Source: Planctomycetaceae bacterium (GTDB lineage Bacteria; Planctomycetota; Planctomycetia; Planctomycetales; Planctomycetaceae). Taken from it: 41,912 bases of DNA. Every line of letters starts with the position of its first letter. Within the stretch, counting starts at the first letter, position 1. The notes below the pieces were generated by a model. The model made no database searches, had not been told where the DNA came from, and was given only the letters and a program-made list of their open reading frames with translations. The translations under genes and the position numbers were made by a program. Positions 25,411-35,211 of the stretch are shown here, in pieces. The DNA is taken from positions 1 to 41,912 of the forward strand of contig JABURQ010000202.1 of NCBI GenBank assembly GCA_014762625.1. The letters run 5' to 3'.

Positions 25411-27315
25411 GTGATTGCCATGATTTTGTCCTACCTGCTCGCCGGACGAGTCACTCCCACCAAACTATACGTGCTGTTGCTTCTGGTCTCTTCGACGTTG
25501 TGCCCGAAGATGATGACCGTCAGCGCCCAGGCGGCCGCAACGGAACCGACGGCGGAGCAAAAGGCGGAAGCCGAGCGTCGGGAACGGGTCAAGCTGGCCG
25601 TGGCGCTGAACTATTGCCGGGCATCGTTTCATCGGATTAATAAGTATCAGACGAAGGATGTCCTCGTACAGGAACAACAGCGAATCCTGAACAATCTTGA
25701 CCTGACGAGTATCGATGACGCTCAGGTGATCAAACTCTACACCGACGTCATTCAGGAGATCAATCAGATCCAGCTTGTCGAGACCGAAGAAAAGTTGATC
25801 ATGCAACGCCATCGTCGCGATCTCACGGAGCGGCTGTTCTTCAACGCGTTTAACATCAGTGCGAACGTCGCCACGTTTAACTACGTCGGTGCGGTTCAAT
25901 CGGGAGCCAGAAGTTTCTGGGACTATCAGCAGACGGAAAACCGCGCCGATACGGATGCTTGGAAGCTGGAGAAGGGGCATCTCAGCTCATTGACTTCCAA
26001 AACGACGAACTTCATTGAGACCTCGTGGAAACTGGCTCGGGAACGCAACATCCCCGACGAATGGCTGATCCGCGATCGCGACATCGAACTGATGTACGAA
26101 TCTTTGCAGGAAAGAGATCTGGAAACTCGCTTGAGAATTCTCAAACGGAAAGAGCCCTACTTGCAATGTTTTCCCCCTTATTACTATTACATCGGTCGGC
26201 TCGAACAGTCGCTGGGCAAATTCCAGGACGCGGCGGAAACTTACCGTAAGTTACGCGATCTGGAATCGGGACACATGCGACGCGACGATATGCTGGCAGC
26301 CGGCCTCGCGAATCTGGCAGTCATTGAAAGTCACTTCGGCGATCCCCGAGCAATTGAAACCGCGCAACTGGCGTTGAAGGAATCGAGCGATGTCTGGGAA
26401 GCGAATCTGATCTGCGCGGGGATTCTGGCGGATGCTGGGCAGTTCGATCTGGCCGAGGATGCCGTGCTACGAAATCTCGATGTCGCTCTGGAAACGCATT
26501 CGAGCCGCAATTCATTGGCGCTCGTCTATTCAAAATCGGGAGATCGAGAGAAACTGGCCCGGCATCTGAATGACGGCGAGTTCGTGGCGTCGCTGCGAGC
26601 GCCGGTGCTTCTCAAATGTGCTCTGGCAATGGGACCGAAAGGCTTGCCGGCTCCGGCCAGTCAAAAACTTCTGGCGTCGTTGCACGGGCGAGTGAATCTT
26701 TCAAACGGTCGCGATGATCTGGTGATTACCGCCAGCGAGGATTGGATGCTCGGCGGTGCTCATCTGAAGATTACTTACGATGGTCGCGTGTTGGGACGTC
26801 CTCTGGTGTCGCGCGAGCGAGGCCAGTTAAAAATGGTTTATAAAGACATTCTGGAGATTGGAACGCCCTGGAGACAAACCCATCAGGTGCGACCGCTGGC
26901 GATGGAAGTCACTTTCCCCGATCAACCGAGCGTGGCGTTTCACTTGACCCCAGGTAGCATGGCGACCGCTCGTAAAACGCTCGAATTGGCCGGTCGTCCT
27001 CAATTGCCGGGGGCTCAAGCGAACGGCTACTTGTTGACGAATGTGCGGAGTGAGGAATACGCCATTGCGTTTGACGGTTCGCAAATGGACCTACGGGATC
27101 CACCTCAACTGGTGACGCCGAAGGAATCCATCGACGATCAGACACAGGTCACTCAACAGGAACCGACCGAAGAAGAGAAACCTGGCGCGAAGACGTTTCA
27201 GGCAAGTCAGCCGGCACAAAAGTCGCAGGGAGTCCAGGAGGCGAACCCAGGTTCTCCCACCGAACAACCGGCTCGAATCGAGACCCCCGCGGAATTATTG
27301 GCTCCCGGTTCCTGA
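25411..27315 (+). CDS. Exported TPR-like protein of unknown function
   Basis: The 634-residue product has an N-terminal hydrophobic signal (LYVLLLLVSSTLCPKMM, probable cleavage near VSAQA). The first 230 residues are helical and charged. Residues about 235-400 look like TPR units (YYYYIGRLEQSLGKFQDAAETYRKL; ANLAVIESHFGDPRAIETAQ; AGILADAGQFDLAEDAV; LALVYSKSGDREKLARHL). The end is strand-rich (ASEDWMLGGAHLKITYDGRV), then a Gln, Pro and Glu-rich tail. The frame opens with GTG at 25411, with ATG at 25420 as an equal candidate; neither has a good ribosome site. It converges on the toroid-protein gene with only 7 bp between stop codons. Confidence 0.82.
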   Translation: MIAMILSYLLAGRVTPTKLYVLLLLVSSTLCPKMMTVSAQAAATEPTAEQKAEAERRERVKLAVALNYCRASFHRINKYQTKDVLVQEQQRILNNLDLTSIDDAQVIKLYTDVIQEINQIQLVETEEKLIMQRHRRDLTERLFFNAFNISANVATFNYVGAVQSGARSFWDYQQTENRADTDAWKLEKGHLSSLTSKTTNFIETSWKLARERNIPDEWLIRDRDIELMYESLQERDLETRLRILKRKEPYLQCFPPYYYYIGRLEQSLGKFQDAAETYRKLRDLESGHMRRDDMLAAGLANLAVIESHFGDPRAIETAQLALKESSDVWEANLICAGILADAGQFDLAEDAVLRNLDVALETHSSRNSLALVYSKSGDREKLARHLNDGEFVASLRAPVLLKCALAMGPKGLPAPASQKLLASLHGRVNLSNGRDDLVITASEDWMLGGAHLKITYDGRVLGRPLVSRERGQLKMVYKDILEIGTPWRQTHQVRPLAMEVTFPDQPSVAFHLTPGSMATARKTLELAGRPQLPGAQANGYLLTNVRSEEYAIAFDGSQMDLRDPPQLVTPKESIDDQTQVTQQEPTEEEKPGAKTFQASQPAQKSQGVQEANPGSPTEQPARIETPAELLAPGS

Positions 27316-27322
27316 TCGAAAG

Positions 27323-28924
27323 TCAGGGTTGGCTGTAGAGGGGAGCGTGGCGGTAGGGGGTTTCCAAGATCAGCACGCACATGGCGGTAAGGTAGAGTCG
27401 TCCTGCCTGTGTCGCGTATTCGTGATAGGCGCCTTCCGGGTTGAGAGGATCCCAGGTTCCGCGGACATCCTTGCCGGATCGTGTGGAGCCGGTTTTTGTC
27501 TGTGAGCGGACAATCTCCCGCGCTACGGTCTGATACCATTCGTGCCAGTTCTCGCCCCCCAGATTGTGGAGCGTCTGAGCGGTGTAATACCACTCGTAGA
27601 CATTACGGCGTCCCTGCTTCCACTGCGGTTCGTTTTCGGGACTCAAGAGCCAGTTGACGCCGGCAGTCATTGCCAGGCTGTCGGGGGCTGCTCCGAGGAA
27701 CTGGCGAGAGAGAAGGCCTTCCGCGGTCATCGTAGCGGAAACGCTTTCGGAGGGATCGCTGGGCATGTATTTGTAACGTGTGCCCTGTTTCTCCGAGACG
27801 CTGTCGAGAAATTCCGCCGCCCGTACGAAGTGAGTGTCGGGTATCTCGAAACCGGCGGCTCGAGCGGTATGCAACGCCATCAGCGCCCATCCTGTGACCG
27901 AGAGGTCTCCGACCGTCAGTTCTGTGGCGGGACGATAGCGCCAGCCTCCCTGAGTCGGATTTTGCCCTTGAAGCAGATAGTCGATCCCTTTCTGTGTCGG
28001 TTCCCGTAACGATTCATCGCCGGTCAACAGCAGAGATTCAGAGAGCACAATGACCGCTTGCGCGTGAGCGTAATAGGTCGATTGATGGCCGAGATCGTAG
28101 CGGTCGTGAAAGTTACCGCTTTCACGCTGGTTGTGGATCAGCCAATCCAGACCACGTTTGACGGTTTCGCTGTGGTCTCCAGCGACGTGAGTCTGTCCCG
28201 CCCCCAAAAACGCGAGGAGCGCCAGCGTCGTCGCGCCGGTTTCGGTTTTCATCGTCACTTCGCCGGCGTCGGGATAGCCGGTATGCAATTGCCAGCTTCC
28301 CCCTTCTCCCTGTTGACGCTTGAACCACAGTAAGGCTGCCTTGATGGTTCCTTCGGTGGAGATGGTCCCTCCATGTTTCTCCAGAATCTCTTTGCGTAAT
28401 TCGGGATTGCGCAAGGAAAGCATCTGCTTCACGTTGACCGGTTTGACGCCTTCCGAGGGCGGTTTCTCGTCGGGATTCTCTTCTTCGCCACTACCCGTCT
28501 TGTCTTTTGGAAGATCGAGCGGTTTTCGTTTCTCGGAAGAATCCGGATTCAGGTTGATCGCCCCCACATCGATGGGGCCACGTGGCCGATTCTCCATCGC
28601 GGCGACGGGAGTCGGTGTGAAGCCGAGTTCGAAGAAATAATCGTCCCGTTGGCTTTGAATGGTGATGATGATGGTCGCCAGAATCGCAAGTAACGCAATA
28701 TGTAGAATTGTACTAGTGATCAAGCCACGGATGCCGTGTTTGCGGTCTCGGATCAGGTCCTTCCAGAAAGAGAGTTTTGGAGGTGCGAGATCATCGGGAT
28801 GAACTTTGATCCGAGGACTTTTGGTGCGACGCAACTTCAGCGGTTTTTGAGGGGACGAACCGGTACGGGCCCTGGATTGTTGCTTTTTGGCAAACCAGTC
28901 GGGTTTTTCAGAGCGAGAAGACAT
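27323..28924 (-). CDS. Membrane-anchored alpha/alpha-toroid (squalene-cyclase-like) protein
   Basis: The 533-residue protein has a basic cytoplasmic N-terminus (1-65), one membrane helix at about 66-90 (ITSTILHIALLAILATIIIT), a charged Pro-rich linker (about 130-170), then an exported helical toroid like prenyltransferase or squalene-cyclase repeats. Repeat-like blocks include AALLWFKRQQGEGGSWQLHT, GLDWLIHNQRESGNFHD, GIDYLLQGQNPTQGGWRYRP and GVNWLLSPENEPQW. The DxDD motif of class II cyclases is not visible, so a terpene-cyclase reaction is unlikely. The ATG at 28924 is used; a TTG at 28951 would extend it by nine residues. It is divergent from the metallopeptidase-like gene. Confidence 0.83.
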   Translation of the reverse strand: MSSRSEKPDWFAKKQQSRARTGSSPQKPLKLRRTKSPRIKVHPDDLAPPKLSFWKDLIRDRKHGIRGLITSTILHIALLAILATIIITIQSQRDDYFFELGFTPTPVAAMENRPRGPIDVGAINLNPDSSEKRKPLDLPKDKTGSGEEENPDEKPPSEGVKPVNVKQMLSLRNPELRKEILEKHGGTISTEGTIKAALLWFKRQQGEGGSWQLHTGYPDAGEVTMKTETGATTLALLAFLGAGQTHVAGDHSETVKRGLDWLIHNQRESGNFHDRYDLGHQSTYYAHAQAVIVLSESLLLTGDESLREPTQKGIDYLLQGQNPTQGGWRYRPATELTVGDLSVTGWALMALHTARAAGFEIPDTHFVRAAEFLDSVSEKQGTRYKYMPSDPSESVSATMTAEGLLSRQFLGAAPDSLAMTAGVNWLLSPENEPQWKQGRRNVYEWYYTAQTLHNLGGENWHEWYQTVAREIVRSQTKTGSTRSGKDVRGTWDPLNPEGAYHEYATQAGRLYLTAMCVLILETPYRHAPLYSQP

Positions 28925-29054
28925 ACCGAGACGATCAGGAAGTGAAGGCAATTGAGCGATTTATCTTAGCCGAAATCCAGAGAGGAAACAGTAGCGTTGC
29001 CGTGAGAAATTGATTGATATGGACCCACTACACTACCTCGTATACACTTGAGAA

Positions 29055-30608
29055 ATGAGATGTTTTCGTACAAAAACTTGGATGAACGGCTGCTGCCGAT
29101 GGCGAGTCACTCTCTCTGTCATCATGATGCTGGGAGTGTTTCGCGGCGGCTCGTTATTGGCTCAACGAGTCAGCGTTGATGACTATCAACAGCGCTTTCA
29201 GGAGCAGCGCGAATTGTTCATCCTGAATGGAGAGCAGTTTGCGGAATCGCTCCAGAGTGCCGGTCAAGACAAATACGCTCAGCATATCACCCGACAACTT
29301 GAACTGTTGAACGATTCGAGCCGTGTGCACATGCCCCTGGCCAAATCGGCGCGTCCAGAAATCAGTCCGGTGGCGACCCCCGAGACGGTCTGGTTAAATC
29401 GCTGGAGACGTTTGAAAGATCAGCACGCCGCCGAAATGTTTACACTGTCGCAGCAAGTGTTGCGACAGAAGTATATCGGTCTCAGTTATCGGATCGCCCG
29501 TTACGTTTTGCAGGTAAACTCCGATCATGCGGAAGCCCGCAAAATGCTCGGCTATGTGCGCGATGAAAATGAATGGATGACCCCCTTCGAGAAGCTGAAA
29601 AAGGAAGATGGGGAAATCTGGGACGATCGCTTTGGCTGGATCGAGGAAGCCGATCTCCCCAAATATGAACAGGGACTCCGCCCGTTCAAAAATCGCTGGA
29701 TTACGATTGAGCAGGATCGCAATTTGCGTCTGTCGTCTGATGACCTCTGGGAAGTTCGGACCGAGCATTGGGTGATCCGAACCGATCATTCACTGGAAAA
29801 GGGAGTGGAAGTTGCCGGGAAACTGGAAGATTTTTTTCAGTTCTTTGTCCGTGAATTCCCCGATCTATTTGCTTCGCGCGGCCAAATGAATCAACTCTTT
29901 AATATCGGATTCAACGGCCGCGCCCGCGTCAACAAAAACCCGATGCAGGTGAATTATTTCAGCTCTCGCGACGGATACATAAATCGTTTGCGAGATGCCG
30001 GTCCTCTGATCGGATCGACAAATGGGATTTATCTCAACCGACACAAAACTTCTTATTTCTACAATCGTCCAGAGAATTCCGAGGAAGAAGAATCGACCAT
30101 CTATCACGAAGCAACTCACCAGATTCTTTTCGAATCGCGATCGGGAGCCCGGGAGGTCGCACAGGAGATGCACTTCTGGGTGATCGAAGGATTCGCCTGT
30201 TATATGGAGTCGTATCGCAATCAGGATGGGGTTGTCTCCATCGGCGATCCCAATTTTATTCGCTTCAATAATGCGATGGTTCGCCTCGTGGTCGATCGGT
30301 ACTTTGTCGGACTCGAACAGTTCACGTCACTAGGGCAGAATGAATTCCAACGTCAGCCGGAGTTACCCAAGCTGTACTCGCAAGCATCCGGAGTTGTCCA
30401 TTTTTTCATTCACGCCCATGATGGTGCCTATCGTGACGATTTTGGAAAATTCCTCGCGGCCATCTACTCCCCACAATTGCGAAGCGAGAGACACGTTCCC
30501 ACGCTCAATGACTTGACCGGCAAATCGTACCGTGAACTCGATGCGGAGTATGTCCGTTACATCGCTCAACTGGCGGAAGAAGTCGCTCTCGCCGAAGATC
30601 AGGACTAA
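29055..30608 (+). CDS. Secreted HExxH metallopeptidase-like protein (DUF1570 type)
   Basis: The 517-residue product has an N-terminal hydrophobic signal (VTLSVIMMLGVFRGGSLLAQ, cleavage near residue 36). A helical middle domain follows (to about 230), including DQHAAEMFTLSQQVLRQKY and NSDHAEARKMLGYVRD. The C-terminal domain carries a gluzincin signature: HEATH at 351-355 and Glu378 in VIEGFACYMES, the expected zinc ligands and catalytic Glu. This pattern is that of planctomycete DUF1570 proteins. Protease activity is inferred. Its stop codon overlaps that of the sulfatase gene on the other strand by 4 bases. Confidence 0.83.
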   Translation: MRCFRTKTWMNGCCRWRVTLSVIMMLGVFRGGSLLAQRVSVDDYQQRFQEQRELFILNGEQFAESLQSAGQDKYAQHITRQLELLNDSSRVHMPLAKSARPEISPVATPETVWLNRWRRLKDQHAAEMFTLSQQVLRQKYIGLSYRIARYVLQVNSDHAEARKMLGYVRDENEWMTPFEKLKKEDGEIWDDRFGWIEEADLPKYEQGLRPFKNRWITIEQDRNLRLSSDDLWEVRTEHWVIRTDHSLEKGVEVAGKLEDFFQFFVREFPDLFASRGQMNQLFNIGFNGRARVNKNPMQVNYFSSRDGYINRLRDAGPLIGSTNGIYLNRHKTSYFYNRPENSEEEESTIYHEATHQILFESRSGAREVAQEMHFWVIEGFACYMESYRNQDGVVSIGDPNFIRFNNAMVRLVVDRYFVGLEQFTSLGQNEFQRQPELPKLYSQASGVVHFFIHAHDGAYRDDFGKFLAAIYSPQLRSERHVPTLNDLTGKSYRELDAEYVRYIAQLAEEVALAEDQD

Positions 30609-32203
30609 TTTACAGAAGGCGATTTCCCCAGCCATTCTTCCAGTGTGAGAACCTCGTCCCCGTTCTTGTCGAGATTTTCAAATCGTTTGGTTAACGCGGG
30701 GACGTTTCGTTTTTTCGGATCGCCGATCAACTCCGTGAGTGTCAGTTTACCGTCTCTATTGCGATCTCGTTGCTCGAATATTTTCCGGGGAGACGGACGT
30801 TTTGGTTTCGACATTGAACTTGAGGGAGTACGGAATTTCTCCGGGAGCGGCGGTGCCGGTTTCCCGTCGAGATAAAAATCAAAATAATCGTTCCAAGTCG
30901 CCGACATCGGTCCCGTTGCCAGACCGGGGGGATCGAGTTCCCGGCTCCAGATCCGTAGTCTCTCTCGCAGGCGATCGGCGATTTCCGGATGATCGCTGAT
31001 GAGGTTGTGAGTCTCTTCTTTGTCTTTCGCAAGATTGTAGAGATATTCTCTGCGTCCGCCACGTAGCAGTTTCCAGTCTCCTTCGCGGATCGCCGATTGT
31101 GAAACCCAGCGCCAGTACAGCGTTTTGTGAGGAGGCTCGGGATTTGCCCCAGTCAGGTAAGGGATCAAATTCACGCCGTCGAGCTCGGGATCTTCGGGAA
31201 GTCCCGCCAGGGCGATCGCCGTGGCGGCAACATCCAGCGAACTGACGGGGTGGTCGTAGTCGGAACCTCCGGGAATGGTTCCTGGCCAACTGACGATAAA
31301 TGGGACCCGAATCCCTCCTTCGCTCAGCATCCCCTTTTCGCCATTGAGAGGTTCGTTGAGAGAACCATCCCAACCCGGCCCGTTGCCGGGAGCGTCAAAT
31401 TTGTGAATTTTGAGCGGCGCTCCATTGTCGCCGATGAGGAAAATCAGTGTCTTTTCCAGAATCCCCTCTTCCTTGAGAGTTTGACGGATCAGACCGACCC
31501 CATCATCGATGGCAGAAATCATGGCGAGGGCCTGCCGTCTTCGTTCTGGCATCTCACCCGGAAAGCGATCAAGATACTTCGGAGGGGCATCGAGAGGCAC
31601 GTGGGGAGCCCGATAGGCACAGTAGTAGAAAAATGGCTCATCAGCATGTTGCTTGATGAAAGAGACTGCGGCCTGAGAGTTCGCATCAAGATGGTAGAGC
31701 TTGGAATCTTCAGGGCCCGGTTTGACATGCTCTCCTTCCAGATTGACGTTGGCCCAGCCGGGACGATTGGCGTTTTTGTAATAGACATCGCGAAATCCAT
31801 GTAAGGGAATCTGGTGCGGAGGCCCCAGGTGCCATTTACCCGTCATACCGGTAGCGTAATCGACGGTCCGTAAACGTTCTGCGATTGTTTTTTCTCGGTT
31901 GAAGCCGGCAATTTTGGCTCCATTACTCTCAACCCCGAAACGGTTTTGTGACTTCCCTGTCAACAATCCCGCCCGAGACGGCATGCACTGCGGTGCGGTC
32001 ACGTAGCCGTTCGTCAGCCGCATACCTTCTGCCGTCATGGCGTCGATATTGGGAGTTTTCAAATCGTCACGAATGCCCTGAACTCCCAGGTCGGTCCAGC
32101 CGTGATCGTCGGTAAAGATCACAATCACATTGGGATGCCGAGCCTGAATCGCTGAAGTCAAGCAAAGCAAGAACAAGCAAGCTGCCAAAGCCAGAGAACG
32201 CAT
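30605..32203 (-). CDS. Secreted sulfatase with C-terminal EF-hands
   Basis: A 532-residue arylsulfatase-type enzyme that hydrolyses sulfate esters, in planctomycetes usually of marine or mucosal polysaccharides. The signal peptide ends near IQA-RH (residue 21). Metal-binding Asp32 and Asp33 lie in IFTDDHGW. The C-x-P-S-R motif CMPSRAG has Cys73, which needs conversion to formylglycine. The later blocks GKWHLGPPH, FLIGDNGAP, GGIRVPFIVSWPG and LYNLAKDKEETHNL are typical. Residues about 480-530 hold two EF-hand-like loops (DRNRDGKLTLTE; DKNGDEVLTLEE), probably calcium-binding. AAGGA lies about 7 bases before the ATG. No formylglycine-generating enzyme is in the window. Confidence 0.95.
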   Translation of the reverse strand: MRSLALAACLFLLCLTSAIQARHPNVIVIFTDDHGWTDLGVQGIRDDLKTPNIDAMTAEGMRLTNGYVTAPQCMPSRAGLLTGKSQNRFGVESNGAKIAGFNREKTIAERLRTVDYATGMTGKWHLGPPHQIPLHGFRDVYYKNANRPGWANVNLEGEHVKPGPEDSKLYHLDANSQAAVSFIKQHADEPFFYYCAYRAPHVPLDAPPKYLDRFPGEMPERRRQALAMISAIDDGVGLIRQTLKEEGILEKTLIFLIGDNGAPLKIHKFDAPGNGPGWDGSLNEPLNGEKGMLSEGGIRVPFIVSWPGTIPGGSDYDHPVSSLDVAATAIALAGLPEDPELDGVNLIPYLTGANPEPPHKTLYWRWVSQSAIREGDWKLLRGGRREYLYNLAKDKEETHNLISDHPEIADRLRERLRIWSRELDPPGLATGPMSATWNDYFDFYLDGKPAPPLPEKFRTPSSSMSKPKRPSPRKIFEQRDRNRDGKLTLTELIGDPKKRNVPALTKRFENLDKNGDEVLTLEEWLGKSPSVN

Positions 32204-32592
32204 CTGAGTTTCCTTGTTGAAAAGGGAAACCTTCAGAATACTCCAGTTCAGATTCCAAATTCAATCACTTTGCGGGAACCAAGAGGGGTGGAGCGATCTT
32301 GAAATGCCACAGACACAAAAAATATTTTTCTTTGATGCGTGATGAGAGACACGAGACTTCTAGAAGATCTCGTCTCGTGATCATTCTAGAAAAGCTGTCA
32401 AACTTCCCTGAAGCTGTGCCTGTTTTAAGAAAAATCAACAACTCAGTGAAAGACAACTTGTGTCAGACGGTAACAATTTCATCAGCGAGCTCATCAAGGT
32501 ATGCCGGCCTAATTCGTACGACTTGAGAGCCCACAAACTTACTAACGTTCAACTTCACATCTTCACAATTTCAGCATCGAAGGATTCAGATT
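32204..32592. promoter_or_regulatory. Divergent promoter region with inverted repeats
   Basis: This 390-bp gap lies between the sulfatase (-) and the fasciclin gene (+). It contains an inverted repeat CACGAGAC (32350-32357) with GTCTCGTG (32372-32379). It also has two TTCTAGAA palindromes (32358-32365 and 32384-32391) 26 bp apart, start to start, the first inside a longer CTTCTAGAAG. These could be operators. No gene is seen, and no clear -35/-10 pair was assigned. Confidence 0.45.
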
Positions 32593-33114
32593 ATGCGTAT
32601 TCTCACTGCTATGGCTCTGACTCTTGCAGTTTCACTCGCCGCCTATGCTGGTAGCTGCAAAGATTCCGCTAAAACAACGGCAACTCAAAAAGTGGCTGCT
32701 AAGAAACCTGCCGATATAGTAGACACCGCTGCATCAGTTGATGATTTCAGTACATTAGTGGCTGCTGTGAAAGCAGCCGGTTTGGTGGAAACTCTGAAAG
32801 GTGACGGGCTCTTTACGGTCTTTGCTCCGACCAACGAAGCTTTCGCCAAGCTTCCGGAAGGTACGCTCGAAAGCTTGCTCAAGCCGGAAAACAAGAAGAA
32901 GCTGGTTTCAATTCTGACCTACCACGTCGTTCCTGGAAAGGTTATGGCTAAAGATGTGGTCGGGCTCAGCTCCGCAAAAACTGTGCAGGGATCGACTATT
33001 GATATCGCTGTCAAAGACGGGACTGTGATGATCGATAATGCAAAAGTCGTCAAGACTGACATTGAGACTTCCAATGGAGTCATCCATGTGATCGATTCCG
33101 TGATTCTCCCGTAA
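32593..33114 (+). CDS. Exported fasciclin (FAS1)-domain protein
   Basis: The 173-residue protein has a signal peptide ([20 protein letters not shown]). A lipobox-like reading AYAGSC is possible but does not fit well. One FAS1 domain follows at about 40-173: the H1-type motif [16 protein letters not shown], then [11 protein letters not shown], and the final [19 protein letters not shown]1 proteins act in adhesion or matrix binding at the cell surface. AAGGA lies about 8 bases before the ATG. It stands alone, with a terminator at 33146. Confidence 0.93.
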   Translation: MRILTAMALTLAVSLAAYAGSCKDSAKTTATQKVAAKKPADIVDTAASVDDFSTLVAAVKAAGLVETLKGDGLFTVFAPTNEAFAKLPEGTLESLLKPENKKKLVSILTYHVVPGKVMAKDVVGLSSAKTVQGSTIDIAVKDGTVMIDNAKVVKTDIETSNGVIHVIDSVILP

Positions 33115-33145
33115 GTGAGATATCTAAAAGAAAGTAGCCATCTTC

Positions 33146-33199
33146 AGGCCGGTCACTGGCCGACGTTCGTACCACGTCGACGGTGATTCGGCCTTTTTT
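33146..33199 (+). terminator. Terminator of the fasciclin gene
   Basis: Outer arms AGGCCG (33146-33151) and CGGCCT (33189-33194) pair, with further TCAC/GGTGA pairing and an inner CGACG/CGTCG hairpin. Six T residues follow (33194-33199). It is a branched but convincing Rho-independent terminator 32 bp after the stop codon. Confidence 0.8.
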
Positions 33200-33313
33200 C
33201 TGCGCGGGTGTGCAGGATCCAGGGTTGCCGAGACTGATATTTTTCCACCGTCCCTCTATGATAGGCGAAGTGTTGAACAGCTTCTCATCTCGCAGGCATG
33301 GCAGGACGGCCCC

Positions 33314-34366
33314 ATGACAAACGGCGGATTAAGTTACAAAGATTCGGGAGTCGATCTCGACAAATACGAACAGGCAATGCAGAAATTGCCGCCTCTCATG
33401 AAGCGAACACATTCCACTCGCGTGATGGAATTGACGGGAGGCTTCGCCGGTCTGTTCCGATTGAATGGCGAAACACCCTATCGCGATCCCGTACTGGTCT
33501 CGGGAACGGATGGAGTTGGGACGAAGATCAAAGTCGCCATGCTGGCGAAAGTTTACAACACGATTGGGATCGACCTGGTGGCGATGTGCGTGAATGACTG
33601 TCTCTGCCTGGGAGCGGAGCCTCTCTTCTTCCTCGATTATCTGGCGATGGGGAAAGACAATCCACTGCTGATCGCGGATCTGGTGGAAGGAGTGAGCGAG
33701 GGATGCTTGCAGGCGAATGCGTCTCTCATCGCCGGCGAAACGGCGATCATGCCCGATGTCTACGGAGAGGACGATTTCGACCTTGCTGGTTTTTGCGTTG
33801 GCGTCGTCGAACGGGACCGTTTGATTGATGGGACGAAGATTGAGCCGGGAGATGTTCTATTGGGGCTTCCGTCGAACGGTTTCCATTCCAACGGATACAG
33901 CCTGATTCGCAAAGTTGTTTTCGAGCACGCCGGGCTGACGGTCGATTCTCCGGTCGAGGAACTGGGAACAACCGTGGGCAAGGTTTTAATGGCTCCCACC
34001 CGGATTTATGCCGCGGAAACCGCGGCGGTGATGACGCTGAATCAGGAAGATGTTGCCGTGACAGGAATCGCTCATATCACGGGCGGTGGCCTGGCTGAAA
34101 ATTTGGAGCGAATTCTTCCCGACGGCGCGAAAGCAATTCTCGGTCGAGACCGCTGGACTCCACCGCCCTGTTTTGATTGGTTACGGCAACTCGGCAATAT
34201 TGATCCTGCTGAGATGGATCGCGTCTTCAATATGGGAGTAGGAATGGTCTTTGCGGTGCGTCCCCACCGTGCTGATAGTCTGGAAGCGGCATTTAAACAG
34301 GCGGGAACCTCCTCGTTCCGGCTGGGAGAAATTCAACAGGGTGATCGCGGAGTGGAATTCCAGTGA
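33314..34366 (+). CDS. purM: Phosphoribosylformylglycinamidine cyclo-ligase (AIR synthetase)
   Basis: This enzyme closes the imidazole ring of FGAM using ATP to give AIR, the fifth step of purine synthesis. The 350-residue product has the family blocks [35 protein letters not shown] (nucleotide-binding strand), [58 protein letters not shown] and a C-terminal [23 protein letters not shown] lies about 8 bases before the ATG. Its stop codon overlaps the start codon of the ABC-2 permease by 1 base, so the two are co-transcribed. No other purine genes are in the window. Confidence 0.97.
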   Translation: MTNGGLSYKDSGVDLDKYEQAMQKLPPLMKRTHSTRVMELTGGFAGLFRLNGETPYRDPVLVSGTDGVGTKIKVAMLAKVYNTIGIDLVAMCVNDCLCLGAEPLFFLDYLAMGKDNPLLIADLVEGVSEGCLQANASLIAGETAIMPDVYGEDDFDLAGFCVGVVERDRLIDGTKIEPGDVLLGLPSNGFHSNGYSLIRKVVFEHAGLTVDSPVEELGTTVGKVLMAPTRIYAAETAAVMTLNQEDVAVTGIAHITGGGLAENLERILPDGAKAILGRDRWTPPPCFDWLRQLGNIDPAEMDRVFNMGVGMVFAVRPHRADSLEAAFKQAGTSSFRLGEIQQGDRGVEFQ

Positions 34367-35211
34367 TGGATTCGAGTTCTCAGGAGACAAGTTTTCGTCC
34401 CGACTACGGGCGCGTGTTACGTACCTTTATTCGTAACGCTCTCATTCGCGAGATGACGTTTCGCGGGAACTTTCTAATTACGATGTTCACGCGTGCTTTC
34501 TGGTTTACCGCGCAAATAGTGCTCTTCGAAATCATTTTTCGGGAGGTTTCCCAGATTGCTGAGTGGAGTCGTGCGGAGTATTTCGGCTTCATGGCGACCA
34601 GCATGTTGATTAACTCAATCGTGGAAACATTTTTCATGCCGAATTGCGCCAACTTCAGCGAACTGATTCGAACGGGAAATCTCGATTTCGCCTTATTAAA
34701 GCCTATCGATACGCAGTTTCTGGTCTCCTGCGAGAAACTGGAAATTGCGAATTTGAGTCAGACGGCACTTTCGTTGTCGTTGCTGTTGTATGCCGTTCTG
34801 ACCAGCGGGGTGACTCCCGATGCGATGTCGGTTTTGGCTTATGTGCTGCTGGTGTTGATTGGAGTCGCGTTCTTTTACAGCTTAATGATCGCGCTCGCGT
34901 CTACTAGCATCTGGTTCGGACGCAATCAGGGACTGTACGACTTCTGGTTTTACATCACCGTCTTCGCTCGTTATCCCCGCAGCATCTATACTGCGCGTGA
35001 CACTCTGGCGGGAAATCTGCTCTCGACCGCTTTCACGTTCGTCATCCCCATTCTGCTAGTGGTGACGGTTCCGGCTCGCGTGTTGATGCAGAAAACGCTC
35101 GACCCGAGCTGGCTGATTTTCGTCGGCGGAGGTTTGACCCTGGTTGGACTCGTCGTCTCGCGACGAATCTTCAAATGGTCGTTGAAGAGCTATCGAAGTG
35201 CGAGCAGTTAG
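34366..35211 (+). CDS. ABC-2-type transporter permease (DUF990-like)
   Basis: The 281-residue integral membrane protein has about six helices, including [71 protein letters not shown] and [13 protein letters not shown]. The pattern, with [20 protein letters not shown] between helices, is that of the DUF990/ABC-2 family used for export of drugs or lipids. It overlaps purM by one base (TGATG); a GTG at 34363 would be an alternative start. No ATP-binding subunit or second permease lies in the window, though such genes usually come in threes. Confidence 0.85.
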   Translation: MDSSSQETSFRPDYGRVLRTFIRNALIREMTFRGNFLITMFTRAFWFTAQIVLFEIIFREVSQIAEWSRAEYFGFMATSMLINSIVETFFMPNCANFSELIRTGNLDFALLKPIDTQFLVSCEKLEIANLSQTALSLSLLLYAVLTSGVTPDAMSVLAYVLLVLIGVAFFYSLMIALASTSIWFGRNQGLYDFWFYITVFARYPRSIYTARDTLAGNLLSTAFTFVIPILLVVTVPARVLMQKTLDPSWLIFVGGGLTLVGLVVSRRIFKWSLKSYRSASS

